The notes below the pieces were generated by a model that saw only the letters and a list, made by a program, of their open reading frames with translations, had not been told where the DNA came from and did no database searches. The position numbers and the translations under genes are program-made. A DNA stretch of 64,000 nucleotides from Mactromeris polynyma (lineage: Eukaryota > Mollusca > Bivalvia > Venerida > Mactridae): NCBI GenBank assembly GCA_032209605.1, contig JASFXZ010000003.1, positions 28,422,762 through 28,486,761 on the forward strand, read 5' to 3'. How positions within the stretch are numbered: position 1 is the stretch's first letter; each line of letters opens with the position of its first letter. Positions 46,401 to 61,400 of this stretch are shown one piece after another.

Positions 46401-49400
46401 AATTGATCTTCATACATGAGTCAAAAAATATTGAAAAGAGTACATGTGTGCTTGTATTAATATTGAAAACGATAGAAGGTTTGAGCCAAATTCAGCTCAA
46501 TAAAGTCAATGTGATCAGACACTTGAAAGTTAATTTAAGAATCAAGCGCACGCTTAACCATGTGTATTGAGGTACCTTATGGGTTAATGCAATTAATTTT
46601 CAGGCAATATAACGTGCGAGTGAAATAATAGAAATTTTATCTACAGCAAGTAATTCCCAATATATTTTAAAATGAATATGCTTTAATTACTGATATTATA
46701 CGTAACTAAAACACTCTAAACAATTTTATGAACTAGGTATCGAAACATTGCTTGTTTAACTAAATTCTTATGAAAACATGGATTTGCAGTATTATAAATT
46801 TCGTTGTTGTAATACTGGTTGTTGACAGGGTATATGGGGGAATGTAAACTGTCTGCGATTCATATTATATGGCATACAGACAGGTTATATTCCCCCATAA
46901 ACCCTGTCAAGAACCTGTATAACTAATAATATATATTGGAAAAGAGACTGTGCTTTCTTGTAGTCATATATGTAGCGGGAAAGTAACCATGCTTTAAAAT
47001 AGCCATATATATCAGGAAAGAGACCATGCTTCCTGGTGGTCATATATATGAGGAACGTGACCATGCTTCCTGGTGGCCATATATATGAGGAACGTGACCA
47101 TGCTTCCTGGTGGCCATATATATGAGGAACGTGACCATGCTTCCTGGTGAACATATATATATATATGTATAATACTGCAAATAAAAATCCACTAATTTCA
47201 TTGGTTAAAGGCTCGCGTATAGGATTCTATATACACGGTGCTGACAGGGTATATGACGTCCAAACTCATTTACCCTTCATGCGCCTCGTGACCATTTTCG
47301 CTCACGGCTCGACTCGAAAACTTTTATCTCTTGATGTCTGCAAGTTACTAGAAATTGACAATTGATCTTCACACATGATTCAATAAATATTAAACAGATT
47401 GTGTGCTAGTATTAATATTCAAAACGATAGATTTTTTAAGGTTTGAGCAAAATTCAGTTCGATAAAGTCCATGAGATCAGACGCTTGAAAATAAAAATTA
47501 GAGTGCAAGCGCGCGCTTAACCATGTGTATTGAGGTACCTTATGGGGTAATGCAATTATTTTTTAGGCAATATAACGTGTGAGTGAAATAAAAATATTTG
47601 ATCTACAGCAAGTAATTCCCGATATATTTTAAAAGGAAAACGTTTTAATTACTGATATTATACGTTACTAAAACACTCTAAACAATTGTATGAACCAAAA
47701 AACAGCAAAATTGCACAGATCTAATTCTTAGATCTAGAGCTAGGCATTGAAACATCGCTTGTTTAGCTAAATTCTTATGAAAACACGGATTTGAAGTATT
47801 ATAAATTCGTTATACTGGTTGTTGACAGGGTATATGGGGGAATATAACCTGTCCGTGATTCATATAATCCTCGGCTAACGCCTCGCGTTATATGGCACAC
47901 AGACAGGTTATATACCCCCATATACCCTGTCAAGAACCTGTTTAACTAATAATATTAGGAAAGAGACCATGCTTCCTGGTGGCCATATATATGAGGAACG
48001 TGACCATGCTTCCTGGTGGCCATATATATGAGGAACGTGACCATGCTTCCTGGTGGCCATATATATGAGGAACGTGACCATGCATCCTGGTGGCCATATA
48101 TATATATACATATATATCAGGAAAGTGACTATGCTTCCTGGTGGCTATATATATATATATCTATCAGGATAGAGACCATGCTTCCTGATGGCCATATATA
48201 TATATCTATCAGGAAAGAGACCATGCTTCCTGGTGGCCATATACATATATCTATCAGGAAAGAGACCATGCTTCCTGGTGGCCATATATATATCAGGAAA
48301 GAGACCATGCTTCCTGGTGGCCATATATATATCAGGCAAGAGACTATGCTTCCTGGTGAACATATATATATATATATATATATCTATCAGGAAAGTGACT
48401 ATGCTTCCTGGTGGCCATATATATATTGGGAAAGTGACTATGCTTCCTGGTAGCCATATATATATTGGGAAGTGACCATGCTTCCTGGTGACCATATATA
48501 ATTATATCGGGAAAGTGCTTCCTAGTGGTCATGTTTTTTTAAACCAATCCTTATATTTTGTAAATCTTGATATTCTGTGAAATTATATCCATGTCAGATC
48601 AGCAGTTTCCGACATGGGAGTATTTCACATTTTTTCCTTTAACTTGACCTTCTGACCTAGATGATAGGTGCATAATATTTAGTGTAGATTTAATTCTCTT
48701 TCAGTATGAAATAATACATTTATTAATGAACATACCATAGTTCTGGAAGAGATAAAGTTTGAAATGATAAAGTTAACAAGAGATGTGTGTACAACATTAT
48801 GCCCCCTCATGGTTAAGTTATTGATCGGAAATGGTTTGTGAACAATGGACCCCTGTGACCTTGACCCCAAAATCAATAGGGTTCCTCTGCTACCCAAGAT
48901 GAATGTATGGACCAAGTTTGATGATGATAGGTCAAGGGGTTCTTGAGTTAGTGATCAGAAACGAAAAGGTTATGGACTGACGGACCGACTGACCGACTGA
49001 CCAACATGTGGAAAGCAATATGCCCTCTCTTCTTTGAAGGGGGGGGGGGCATAAAAATATAATCATTAATGTAAAATTAACAATATTAACAAACTAAGAC
49101 AAACAATGCTGGTACAACAATGAGATGCTATGAAACAGGGTCAAATTCTGAATGTCCTGCATCAAAAGGACATTTTTGAAACTAAATATACATAAGCATT
49201 TCTTAAATTTGATTTTAAATAGCATACATACGCTAATAAAGTGAACAAAGTTCCCAGCAAATTGTCAGGATTGAAGGAATGTATACGTAGTCTCATAAAC
49301 ACGGATATACCATTTGTGTCTAATACATATGGCTCTATCAACGATGGACTGTCCTCATTATTGTAAGAGTTAACAAGTAAACTGTAATCTGGATTTGTCT

Positions 49401-52400
49401 CTGAAATAAACATAAAGGCAAAGATAAATAACATTTTATAACATAAGAGCTTAATACTCTTTTGAATCAGAGGGTCGAGTTAAATCACGGCCACTAAACG
49501 CCAGCTCCACCACTTATCGTTGGTGCAAAGAAAATGAGCTGTCGACACTTCCGTGGTGCAGCTGTGCCTTGTGTTTACTTCTACACACGTGAGTATGATT
49601 TATATTTTATTTGATAATTTTATTAAACGGACATATTTCGAAAATCGGAGAATGTGGTACCGTGTAAGAACACTTTTACAGCAGGTTGGCTTCGATTTCG
49701 TTTCAATATTGTGCGGACTGTGGTGTCAGGAGCTTTTCTCCCGAATCGGACTTGTGCATATTTTGAGATCTGCTAGCATTTCAAGTACACTTCGTTACTT
49801 ACACACACCGTGAGAACATTCTGGCGCATGCAAATATAACTGTTACTTATAGTAGTTACGCCGGAACACAACAGAACTTATAAGCACTTCTTAAAAAGGA
49901 AATATGCACATATTTATAAAAGTGGTGGCGCTGTTGCTCTAGTGATGGCGCCGTCAAGTAATGGTGGCGCTGTTGAGTAAATCAGACTCAAGTGTGTAGA
50001 AGTAAACACAAGGCACAGCTGCACCATGGAAGTGTCGACAGCTCATTTTCTTTGCATCACCGATAAGTGGTGGAGCTGGCGTTTAGTAGCCGTGTAAATG
50101 CCTTTTTTAACACTTTTCAGCTATTTATCACAGTAGACTTTGGTAGACTAATCAGTTTTAGCCTGATTTTCTGACTAACAATCTCACCACATGAATCAGA
50201 ACAGGAGGAAAACTGGAGGATTAGATACAATACATACACGCATGTCAATAAATTTAATCAATCTATTCTATTATATGCCAGATTTCAAGAACCATCAGTT
50301 CTTTGACGTTTGTATGGTAATGTAGAAGTTCTTAGCACCAATTACCTTTACATGAGTTTCCAGTCCACGTTTCACAAGCATTACATTGGCAAATATAATC
50401 TGTAGGTGTAGACCGACATGTTGCAATGTCCTTACATGGGTTGCTACTGCAAGGATCTTCCACATGCTGACAGTTTACACCACTGTAACCTTAAAAAAAG
50501 ATTTCTAATGTTATCATTATATTATATACTCTTTGAGAGAGAAATCATAGCTTACAATCTTAAGCTCATCTTTATTTTTTCATCAGATTTGATTTTTTAT
50601 CAACAATTTTTCAATTATATACTGGCAGTCAGTTAACCCAACCAGTTTTCATGAAATTAATTTACAACCAGAACGAACTTGCCCGCCTGCAAACAACTGA
50701 CACTTTTTCACATGAATCAGAGGTGGAAGCCAAGTGACATGGAAGGACATGACTTGCCCAGTCTAAGAATTGAAACTTGTAACTTCCAGGTGAAAGCCTA
50801 GTACTCTATCCACTAAGTTAACCAGACAGGCTTTTGTATCATAAATGTTAGGTAAAGATATGTATTAGTTATGTTTCATTTCTTGGTTTTACATTCAGTG
50901 AATATGTTTGTCAATTTCAAATTTAAAACGATACATTATGTAAGACTTACTCAAAACATGAATTCAAGACAAAATAAAATAATCTAGAGCTTGTTTCTAG
51001 GAAAACGTATGTCTCCCCCATTTTTCATCATTTAAAGGGCCATAACCAAAAGTAATAACAATTAGGCTTTGTACCAATAACTCAAATTAAGTTTCATTGA
51101 AATCCAACTGCTGGTTTAGGAGAACAGGCAGATACAAACAGACAACATCAATGTCGAAAAATATATCCATAAAACTGTGACTGAAGCCTTTAAAAATTAC
51201 TTAAAATGTAATTATATGTAATAGATATAATTAACAGACAAATGAAACACATTCTTGAACAGTAATACACCTAAATGATGATTAGGTGTATAAACATTCA
51301 TAGAGAAACTCAATCAAGAAGAAAGGAATAAGTATGAAAGTTACCTGGTTCACAAAAACATGTGTAGCCAGTAGGTTTTGTGCATTCACATCGTCCATCA
51401 TTCTCACAGGGGTTATCTGAACACCAGTCTTTCACAAGTTCACATGAAGGACCTACGTAGTCTACAAATAAGATAAACATATACACAAACTTGTAGTTTT
51501 CTGTAAATTTAATTTTCAGGAAAAAATAGGGACAGTTTATAGACAGTGCCATATCATTTTTACAACAAGAATGCATGTACTCACAAGATAGCAGAGTAAT
51601 TTTTTGCATCAAATGACAGTCCAACTGCCACAATATGAGATCCACTGTGCAGGGTAAGAGATCATAAATGAAATAAAACAGTAAAAAGGACAGAATTAAA
51701 ATCTATCTGAGGAACTATGGAATACAAAAGCACTGTATGCCGTTCCGATAAGATGTACCAAAGGTATGGGTTGGAACTATAACAATGTTGTTTTTCAACA
51801 GTAACAGGCTGTCAAGTGAACTTCTTTTAAAAGTAGGAACAAAGTAGGAATACAATTTACCAGAAAGTAGGAGAATAGTAGAAAAAATATGAGTTTTTAC
51901 GTTTACCTTTGTGCAGAACTTTGCATTACTCACAGACATAAATGGCTAACTAGAATACATCTTGATGAGATTGCATATAGACTGGTCTTTTGACTTTTGG
52001 GTTCGAATCCCGGTAGCGCCATTGCCCGATTTTTCGTGTTCCTCAAAACACGACTTTATTTTTATACATCTTTCATCTTGATCATTAAGTAAGCAGCCAC
52101 AGGACCACAGTCTGCACCTCCCAAGTCTGTACAGTCTCATCAAGAAGATTCCAGTCTTCCATGCACTCCCAATAGAAAAGATCCTACAAATATACTATCA
52201 TTTTCCAACAATTAGTAAGGTCCCTGTGAAGTACACAATTTGAACCCAAAAAGCAGGAACTCTTAGGATTTTTGGACCAAAAAGTAGGAAAAAGAAGGCA
52301 GAAATAAAACAAAATAAAGAAAATAAGGAAGAAGTAGAACAATAAGGACCGCTTGACAGCCTGCAGTATTTCAGTCCGGTGCAGTGGTCATTTGACCTAA

Positions 52401-55400
52401 CCGTTTAAATAGCACCAAAACATCGCATAATTATATTGAAACATTCATTTTGACTGTGACATCATTATGTCAAATTTTAAAACGTGTAAGTGCATGTTTC
52501 AAACACAATACTACCCTTCAGAAAAATAGTAACATGGCAACGTTGAAGGAGGATAGGGAGTATAGAATTGCTAGTGAACTGTGTTTAGAAATGACAATGA
52601 CTCTAATATATACATTTAAAAACTTACAAGTCACTGAGAGAAAGTAAAGTGTTGGAAACAACTTGTGTATAAATGGCACTGCACATTTTATAAGGAGAAA
52701 CGGATAGTGTAGCTCATGGAAGACCACCTTATAGTGACTCAAACATTGTAATGTCTTATTTCCCCAATCTCAAATCTCATGTGAGAGGACAGCATTTTGA
52801 AAAGCAGGACGAGATCAAGTTTATACACATTCAGTACTTTCAACAGGACACTAGATAGACAGCAGTTTAGTGATGTTTTTGAGAAATGGATCTATCGCCA
52901 TGAAAGATGCATCAATCACTAAGCGGGAATACTTAGAGAAGGTGTGTACCTTAGGACGCATGCATGGCAATAGTGTGAGTCATAGGGCATTACATGACTG
53001 TATTGTATTTATTCTAGAATTATTATCTTATGAGAAATGTTCATGAAATGTAATGAGCGAACGCAGAAATGATGTATTAAATCCTAGTGAAGCTATTGAT
53101 GAAATGTATTGATTAGCTTTTTGTACAGAAGACAAATTCTATGATTTACTGGGGCAGCCCTCATATCAAAGTTCCAGCCAATATGGCAAGTGTCAGATTA
53201 TACAGCCAGTACAAACAGAAAGGCAAGTAATACATAAACCTGATTTACTTGGCTTCTTTAAAAGGTAATGAAAATATGACAACCCTCAAAATTTAATCCA
53301 TCTTTAGACAAACGCTACAAAAACTTCATCAGCATCAATTAATATCACTCAATATCATCATTTCAAAAACAATCAAAACAACGAAATAGTAATTATGTAC
53401 AGTTTGCATTTCTTTGTACCAACTGTTAGATTTAGACCATTGTTCCATTATCAGACTGTGAATTGTTTACATTGAATCATTCAACATCGTTTTTGAGAGA
53501 AGTATTACAGTAATTAGAATTCTTAAGCATTTAATAGACAGAATATCTCAGATAAATTGAAAATTATAGTACATTCGGTAAACGCACAATAATCAAAATT
53601 TCTTGGGAAAACTTAACAAGTAGTTTATAATGAATAGGAACTAGAAAGATTGGATACGTGTGATGTTTTCCAGTCATTTAAGCACTTTGGATACAATACA
53701 GAGAAAGTGTTTTGCCTTTTCCTTCCAATCATATAATAACAAGACAACTAACATCACCGTATGTGTATCAAATATAACTGATAGTAAAGGTTACAAGTCA
53801 TCTGTTTTTACATAATGACAACTAGGATGAAGACCAGGAAAACCATTTATAGGCATGTCAAAGAATGGTATTCGATCAACCTTCTAAACGACTTACATCA
53901 AATAACAATACACATATTTGATTATCACTACCATTTCTTATTTCACATATACATAGTCTATGCTAGCTTCAAATGCTTTGTAACTGACAAAAAGAAAACT
54001 AAAGGTTCCCTAATTTAAACTTGTTTATGAATTTGAAAGTGAAAGCAAGATCAAAATGTCTTTATACCCATCTTAATATTCCAATCAAAATTAAGATGAT
54101 AAGTAAATAAAGGATGAGAATAAAGGAAGTTATACAAATTATAGTTGGTTCCATATACATTTGTTGAGCTAAATGTGTTGAAAACAACATTTAAGAATCT
54201 TATTCATAATACGTTTCTAAAATGGAGAAGTTTTTTTTCAGAATTTGAAAACTATGCGATTACTTGATTAATAACAGGACCAAAGTGTTGTAACACAGTG
54301 CTGCAGTGTCTGTTATGGACCTCTGATCAGATATACAACTTGACAACACAAATAGATGCCATATTACAGGTAAAATATCATTAAATGCAATGATGACAAG
54401 ACCTTTAAAATATAATTCACTCTTGCATGCAGCATTTATAAAGAATTTTATTTTTATCAAATATTCAAATGCAGAATCAGTATTCAAATAATCTGATGCA
54501 TGATATTTGTTAACACCCCTACTATTTAAAGCTAACTTAAAAAAAAGGTGAGAATTTTGAGTCTAAAGCACTTTTTTGAAACGCCAAGATATGCAATGTA
54601 GTTGTTGAACAATTAGGAAGAATGGCAGATTGCTGTAAGCAGGGGTTCTAACAGCTGAATGTCATCAATCCTGAAGATTTGCTGGGGAAGTCAGGGGCTG
54701 CAATCATTCAGCTGCTCTGACTGAAGTTTTAATGACCCAGCATTATCAGATGCAGGCGGATGATGATCTACCAGCCGCGATTCAGCCTCTACCCCCCCCC
54801 CAAAATAAATCATCCGATTTACATTTATCTTAAAGTGACCATGGAGCGTCTAAATCCGGAACTTAGAACCCCTGTGTAAAAAGTGGTTGATACAAAATAT
54901 TGAAATTATGTGCCTGCCCCGGACTCAATTCAAGGACAAATATCCAGTCCATGACATAATAAGCTGACTAGGAACAAAGTTTGGTATCATTACCCTATAC
55001 TGATTTATTTAATAAAGGTCTAAGAAACCAAGGGGCATATTGTGTCCAATATTCCAATGAATTTTTTGAATCCTTTGACATGTACTTAGAAGATAAAGGA
55101 AACACAACTTTCTGTTACCTGACAGGTAATATTTTTAATTAAAGGGCCATAACTCTGCTCTAACACACTAAATTTACTGTAGAAATATGAGAAGGATAAG
55201 TTGATGCACTGACTAATTATCCTTTGAAGTTTTGTTACTCAATAGTCTGTTCATTTTTACTTGGGAACGACTGTAAACAAACGTTGAGATAGTTAGCCAA
55301 TGAAAACAAGTGTGGCAAAATATTAGCCAATAGACACAGTGTAGACAATACTGGTAATACACAATACCCCGCTATTATGTGGAGGTGTGGAACCAAAAGA

Positions 55401-58400
55401 ACTCACACAGAGATATACATAATGATGACATTACCTACAGGACATGTCCAGTTGAAAAGAGTTGATGATGCATCTTCAGTAAGCTCTGCACTGCCACTTT
55501 CGTAAAAAATACACAATGTATTATCACCAGGGGCATCAATAGAGCTAAATGCCATTGCACCACATTTTTCATCTTCCATGCACATATCTAAGCATTCTTT
55601 CAGAGGCATATCTCTCCCTTGTATGAGGTTATATCTTGTGTCAAATCCCCCACTATAGCCTTCACTTCCAGCATCAAAATAACAGCGTTTGGGATTATGA
55701 TCTGCAATGTAAAGCAATGATGTGGGATCAGAAAAGTTGACCAATCAATGAATTGGACATTATTCATTCTCATATAATTTATGATACAGCTGTATCTTAT
55801 TATACATTTAAACATCAAGCAAATTAACAATAAATCCATAAATAATTGACACTCAAATGTAGTTATGCCTTTTTTATCAGCTTGACATAATAAAAAAGTA
55901 CACTAGTGTATACTTATTATGAAAAAGCTCCCTATTTAAATATAAATCAACATTCTAAGGATATTAAGACACTGTAAGCATTATCAGTTCTGCTCTATTC
56001 GGTTATTATTCTTGTACACTTATTTTTCTACATAAATACTTTGTACACATGTACTTACTGATTGGACATATGCATTCAGCAGTTCCAGCAGAGTTCTCAC
56101 ACATACCGCCATTGATACAAGGGTCTATATTAGACATGATTGTACACATTTGAGTAGCAATTTGACAGAATTCACCCAGAGCACCACCTTCACATCTTTA
56201 TAAAGAAAAACAGAATTCTTTGTTAGCAGAATCATTATTTTCTTCACATTAACCTTATACTTGGTGTGTTAATATGATGAAACAGATTTAGCTGGAATAA
56301 GTTATTGTCTTAATTTTTTACTAAGCTGCAATGTACCGTTGTTAAATAATTGAACAGTAATAATAACATTTAAGTTTAAGATGATCTGCTTTACAATGAT
56401 TGTGAAACGAGTTCATACAACTTACATATTAATTACTCTAGATGACTGCTTCCCGATGTTTAACCAGTACCTGCCCTAATTCAGGGACAGCAAAGACACA
56501 AACGAGTCTTGCTCATGGCCTGATTCAAATAGTGGACCTACATATGAGAGTCTGACATTATACCTAGACCCCAACACATTCACAAACAATTTTGCCTACA
56601 GTAACATTGTTTTGCAGTATTTCTGGGTTCACATTTTTATTTCATGGTCCTGTGACCTACATCAACTCTGAGTAAGTATCCATTTCATCATGTTAAACTT
56701 GGATAAGTATGGGCACAGTGAAATAACTTAATGCCAACTTAATAGACATAGAAATAAATAGAAGTATATTACCACAGAAAAACAATTGAAATATAATCTA
56801 TAAAATGCACCTGCAAAAGGCATTCTCGGGTAAGTTGAAACACTGTCCTCCATTGGCACAATCAATGCTTCCACATCTGTCTACCATTACCTCACAATCA
56901 TTCCCTACCCATCCTGCAGGGCATGTACAAGTGTAATCATTTACAGTGTCCTTACATTCGCCATCATGTTGACAAGGAAAACTTGCACATTCATCCAGTT
57001 CAGTCTACAATAACATGTAATTGAAACATTTAATAATAAAACAAGTGTAAGTATAAGCAGTAGTTTTACAGTGTGCCTGTTTTCTACAACTGCATGAATC
57101 AACTAGCTCAATTCCAGTATTGGCTATTTGCTTTAAATTGATCATCCTGCAGACCAGAATCAAAAGCATTTGCTTGCCTTACCAAACTACTCTTCAAAAG
57201 GCATTTATTGACCTATGACAGGAATTATTTTTTAAATCTTGTTCAAGAGAAATAGTTAAAAATATTAATCACAGTTTTACAAATAAAATTGCTTATCTAC
57301 CTACCCAACTATCAAGGCCATAACAATAACAATGAACTTTTCATCACCATAAATTAAAACAGTTGATGTTTACAAACAAATGGATTAACATGTGACAGAA
57401 GGGAATGATGCATATATATGGAGGTAAAATAATGGCATGAAAAGTTGCATGTATGAAAATGCGGTATGGGCGTGAAATGTTATGTCTTCTACGGAGTATA
57501 GGGTAAACTAAGTGAATTGAACCCCCATGTCGAGCAGTAAACTGATCATATATGTGCTTTATTATATGAAATAATGTGAACAATTTAATTGAAATCAGGA
57601 CTTGAAAGGTACTAATATGCTGTAAAAAATACATTTTCCCTATTTTTAGACATACATTTTGTTTGTTGATATTAAAAATATGATTGCAGTTTTTATTTAA
57701 TGACCAATGTCAGCTGTCTGCTGTGCCAATCAATATGAGGAACTAGTATGGTGTATTCATTTTCTTATGTCTCAGACAGCAATTGATATCAGTGCATGGT
57801 GCCAATTGACAAGACCTAGTGCATTGTGTGTGTATTTAGAGAATTGCCCGACAGGCTGAGCTCACACTTGCACAATTTCTTTTCTGCTTCACAATTTCGA
57901 AAATCAATAGTCAATCTGAAGCAATGTTTATAAGCAAGATTTGACGACTATGTGTTATTCCATGAAAGAAATGTAAGCAGCTGACATAAAACTTGCAGCA
58001 GAACACTGATCTGATTGGTTACAATAAATGAGTGGTCAATTTTATACCTCACACATTTCCCCAGTAAATCCTTGATTGCAGCTGCATTTATATCCATTTT
58101 CCATTTCAATGCAAGTTCCATTTTCAGTGCAATCACCAGGACAGAAGTCTTTGTCCACCTGGCAAGTATCACCTACAGTTCATAATTAAAACAAAAGATT
58201 TAAATAGTTATTCACCAACACATCTTGCTCAAACAGTTTAAAATCCACTTAATTAATCAGGGTAGGCAAATTTCAAACAATTTCTCAACTTTTTCACACT
58301 AGCTGAATTTACAGTGCCAGCTTCCAATTGAAGTGATTTCATTCATGGTTTTATTAATTTGGACTGTACCAAATTGATCACATTTGTTCACAGTGACCTT

Positions 58401-61400
58401 GACTATAGACTACAGTGGTCGGTGGAAGAGGAGGTTACTGTACCTCAGTACTGTTGAAAAACTGGGTTGAACTCCAACCCAGCAACAACAGTGACACTCA
58501 TAATAACACACATAGTGAATAACCTTACTAAACATACTCTCGACAGTCTGAACATCAATAATGTTGTAATCATGAAGACATGACATCATGTTCAAAAAAA
58601 GGATAGACTCACCTTCAAAACCAACCGTACAATCGCATGTGAAGTCCAAATGTTGATCAGTACAGGCACCACCATTCAGGCAAGGATTATTTAAGCATTC
58701 ATCAATATTGTGTTGGCACATTGCTCCAGTAAAGCCATCCTCGCAGTCACATACATAGGACAGGTCATTATCAATGTTTCTGCATGTTCCATTGTTGCAG
58801 TTTACGCCTTCAATGCCACATGGTACACTGATTCTTTCACAAGAGTAAGCCAGAGCTTAAATGAGTTAACATACATAATCAAAAAACTTGTATTCAAAGG
58901 CAAAATATATCATCTAGGTTTGCCATTTTGTACCTAACAGCCGTATGATGTGTGCAGAAGAACATGGCAGAATTTCCAAAAAAATAAAAAATGATAATCA
59001 ACTATTCTATATTTGACCGAATAATCTCAGTTGAAAAACATTAAATGGATGCTGGTTTTGTGAAAAAAATTATCATGAAATTAGATGACAATACAGCACA
59101 CATCCATGACCCTTCCTATGGTGCTAAGCATAACACTGATAGTCATTTAAGTGCATGCACAAACCATGAGGAATGTTAAATGTGTTTAAAAAGCATTAGT
59201 TATACAGTCTGTTTGAAAAATTCCATCCAATTAAATTTCCTCATTTAACATTAATATTTCTTAGACATTTTCTCATACAAGAGTACTTTTTGAATAAAAA
59301 GTAAGTTTCTCCCAAAGAAATGATGAAACAAAGCTAAAATCTTGCTGAACAAACTTTAAAAGAAATTTTTGCAACACCTATGGCATCTCAACACAGTTTA
59401 TCATTAGGGTTGCATACCAGTACTTGATATGTATCAAAAACCTGTATTTTAGGTTCCATCATGTATCATATCGAACATTGCCATATCAAGAGCCAAAACA
59501 ACACTGAACACACTTCATGAAATGTTTTACATTAGTCATGAATAAGTATCATATAATATAAATAATATTCTTGCTGCTTACATGACTTTGGTTTGAAATC
59601 ATTTGGCAACATGGTAAAAAAGAAATAAGATTCAGGTGGTTAAGCAAAGCCAATGTAATAATTTTACATACAAAGTCATTGTGGATGTTTGATGCAATAG
59701 ATTCTTTTATTTTTATTTTCTTACATTAAAATATCATATGATATATTGATCATTTGTATTGATAGGAATATCCTATCAATAAATGTAACCAATACACAGT
59801 CGGAGTAGGCATATTCAAAGGCATATTCAACGAAAGGAGTCATTTCCCTTGACATCAGTAAAAGGACACACTGTCATGGGCAGGTAGATAGCATGTTGTG
59901 TTGAAACAGGATTCAATCATCATTACTATTGAATCATTTTTGTAAAATTCAATACTTCACATAATAGATGTGTAAAGAGTCTCTGAATTTATCGAGAATT
60001 GTCCATTCTGAAGTTATAACTTGTTTCATGAAACTGAAACCTTTATTGTGCATGACTAAAATCAACAGATTTTTCCAAAATGATGGAACATTTCTGTAAG
60101 CAGCATATGCATCAAATTAATTCCAAATTTTGAATTGATACCACTCTGATAACTAAAACAAAATTTCGCAGTTATGAGTATTTCTAAGCAACTGAGTCGA
60201 ATAAACTGAACTTGACATTTGTACCAAAGTAGCTCTCTTAAACATGACAGTGATACAAAATATACTACATGCCATTAAAAATGCAACTAAAAAATATCCA
60301 CATCAAACAAGGCAACATTATAAAGAAATAATTATATTTTAATTCCCAAACATGATTTCCTAAACTTTCAATTATGAAATATGAATACAAGGGCTATAGC
60401 TTGATTTCTTTTTGATGAATGATTTACACATTTGTAACAATAAAATGCATGTAATATTTGGAACAAAATGAAGGCTAAGTGAAATAGTTGCATTTTTAAT
60501 GGCATTAAGTATACAACAGAATTAAATCTTACATCTCTGATTGGCGCAATTTTTATGAATGGCAGTCCTAAAGTTCCCTTGGGTACCAGAATAGCTATCG
60601 TTGTACAAAAAACATCCTGTTAGCGAATCTGTAGATAAAAACACTGCAACAGCACAATCAGTATTATACTGACACAGGTCTTCACACTGATTCAGCGTCA
60701 TAGATTTATCAGTGTTGGAATCTATAACATCTTGTTCATTGGAACTGGTCTCATTTGGTACTAAGTTCATTTCACATTTGAACACTAAAAAGAAATATGT
60801 GAGTAAGGATAGAAAACATCGGCATTTAAGATAATTATACATGTAGTACCATTCAATACTGCAGTTAATGTCATTAAAGCAACATCACATATTATATGTA
60901 CAATTAATATACGTAAAAGAACTTTTTTACATATTTGGTAGGAATGACAGTCTTGCCAATGAAAATATTTGTTTCCTGAATTTGACATAATTTCCAATAA
61001 ATAAGACATTTAACTCTCGACTTTCTTCCAAGAAACTTCCCTGTCATTGAAGACCTCATCTCATAAACCATTGGATGTGACAATTCTGACAAGAAAACGT
61101 TTTTGATGATTGCTTTTCATTTTACAAAATCACATAGAATGACACTTAGTTTCATTCCATGTGACTTTGTGAAAATGAAAAGCAATCTGGGTGGTTTGAA
61201 ACTAAGACAAAATGTAATGCCTCTTTAACATGATGGCCATGATGGCCCTATATTGTCCATCAGACAAATATTGATGTAATGGATTCGTGGAAACCAGCAA
61301 CAAATCCAGTCAGCCATGTTATTTTCTAAATTTTCCAGGTGAAATAATTAGATAGTGAGTTACCCAGGAAATATCCCTACAAATAGATTTTGCATTCCAT

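Noticed and set aside
48016..48532. Long open frames on both strands
   Set aside because: Simple translation of the minisatellite units, with no non-repeat sequence.
47950..48535. CRISPR-like regular repeats
   Set aside because: The units are contiguous and degenerate with no unique spacers, and the genome is eukaryotic.
49553..49813. 86-codon open frame in the MITE
   Set aside because: Starts inside the terminal inverted repeat and resembles no transposase.
51999..52012. tRNA gene suggested by GGGTTCGAATCCCG
   Set aside because: No matching A-box at tRNA spacing or acceptor stem. Treated as a SINE-like element.
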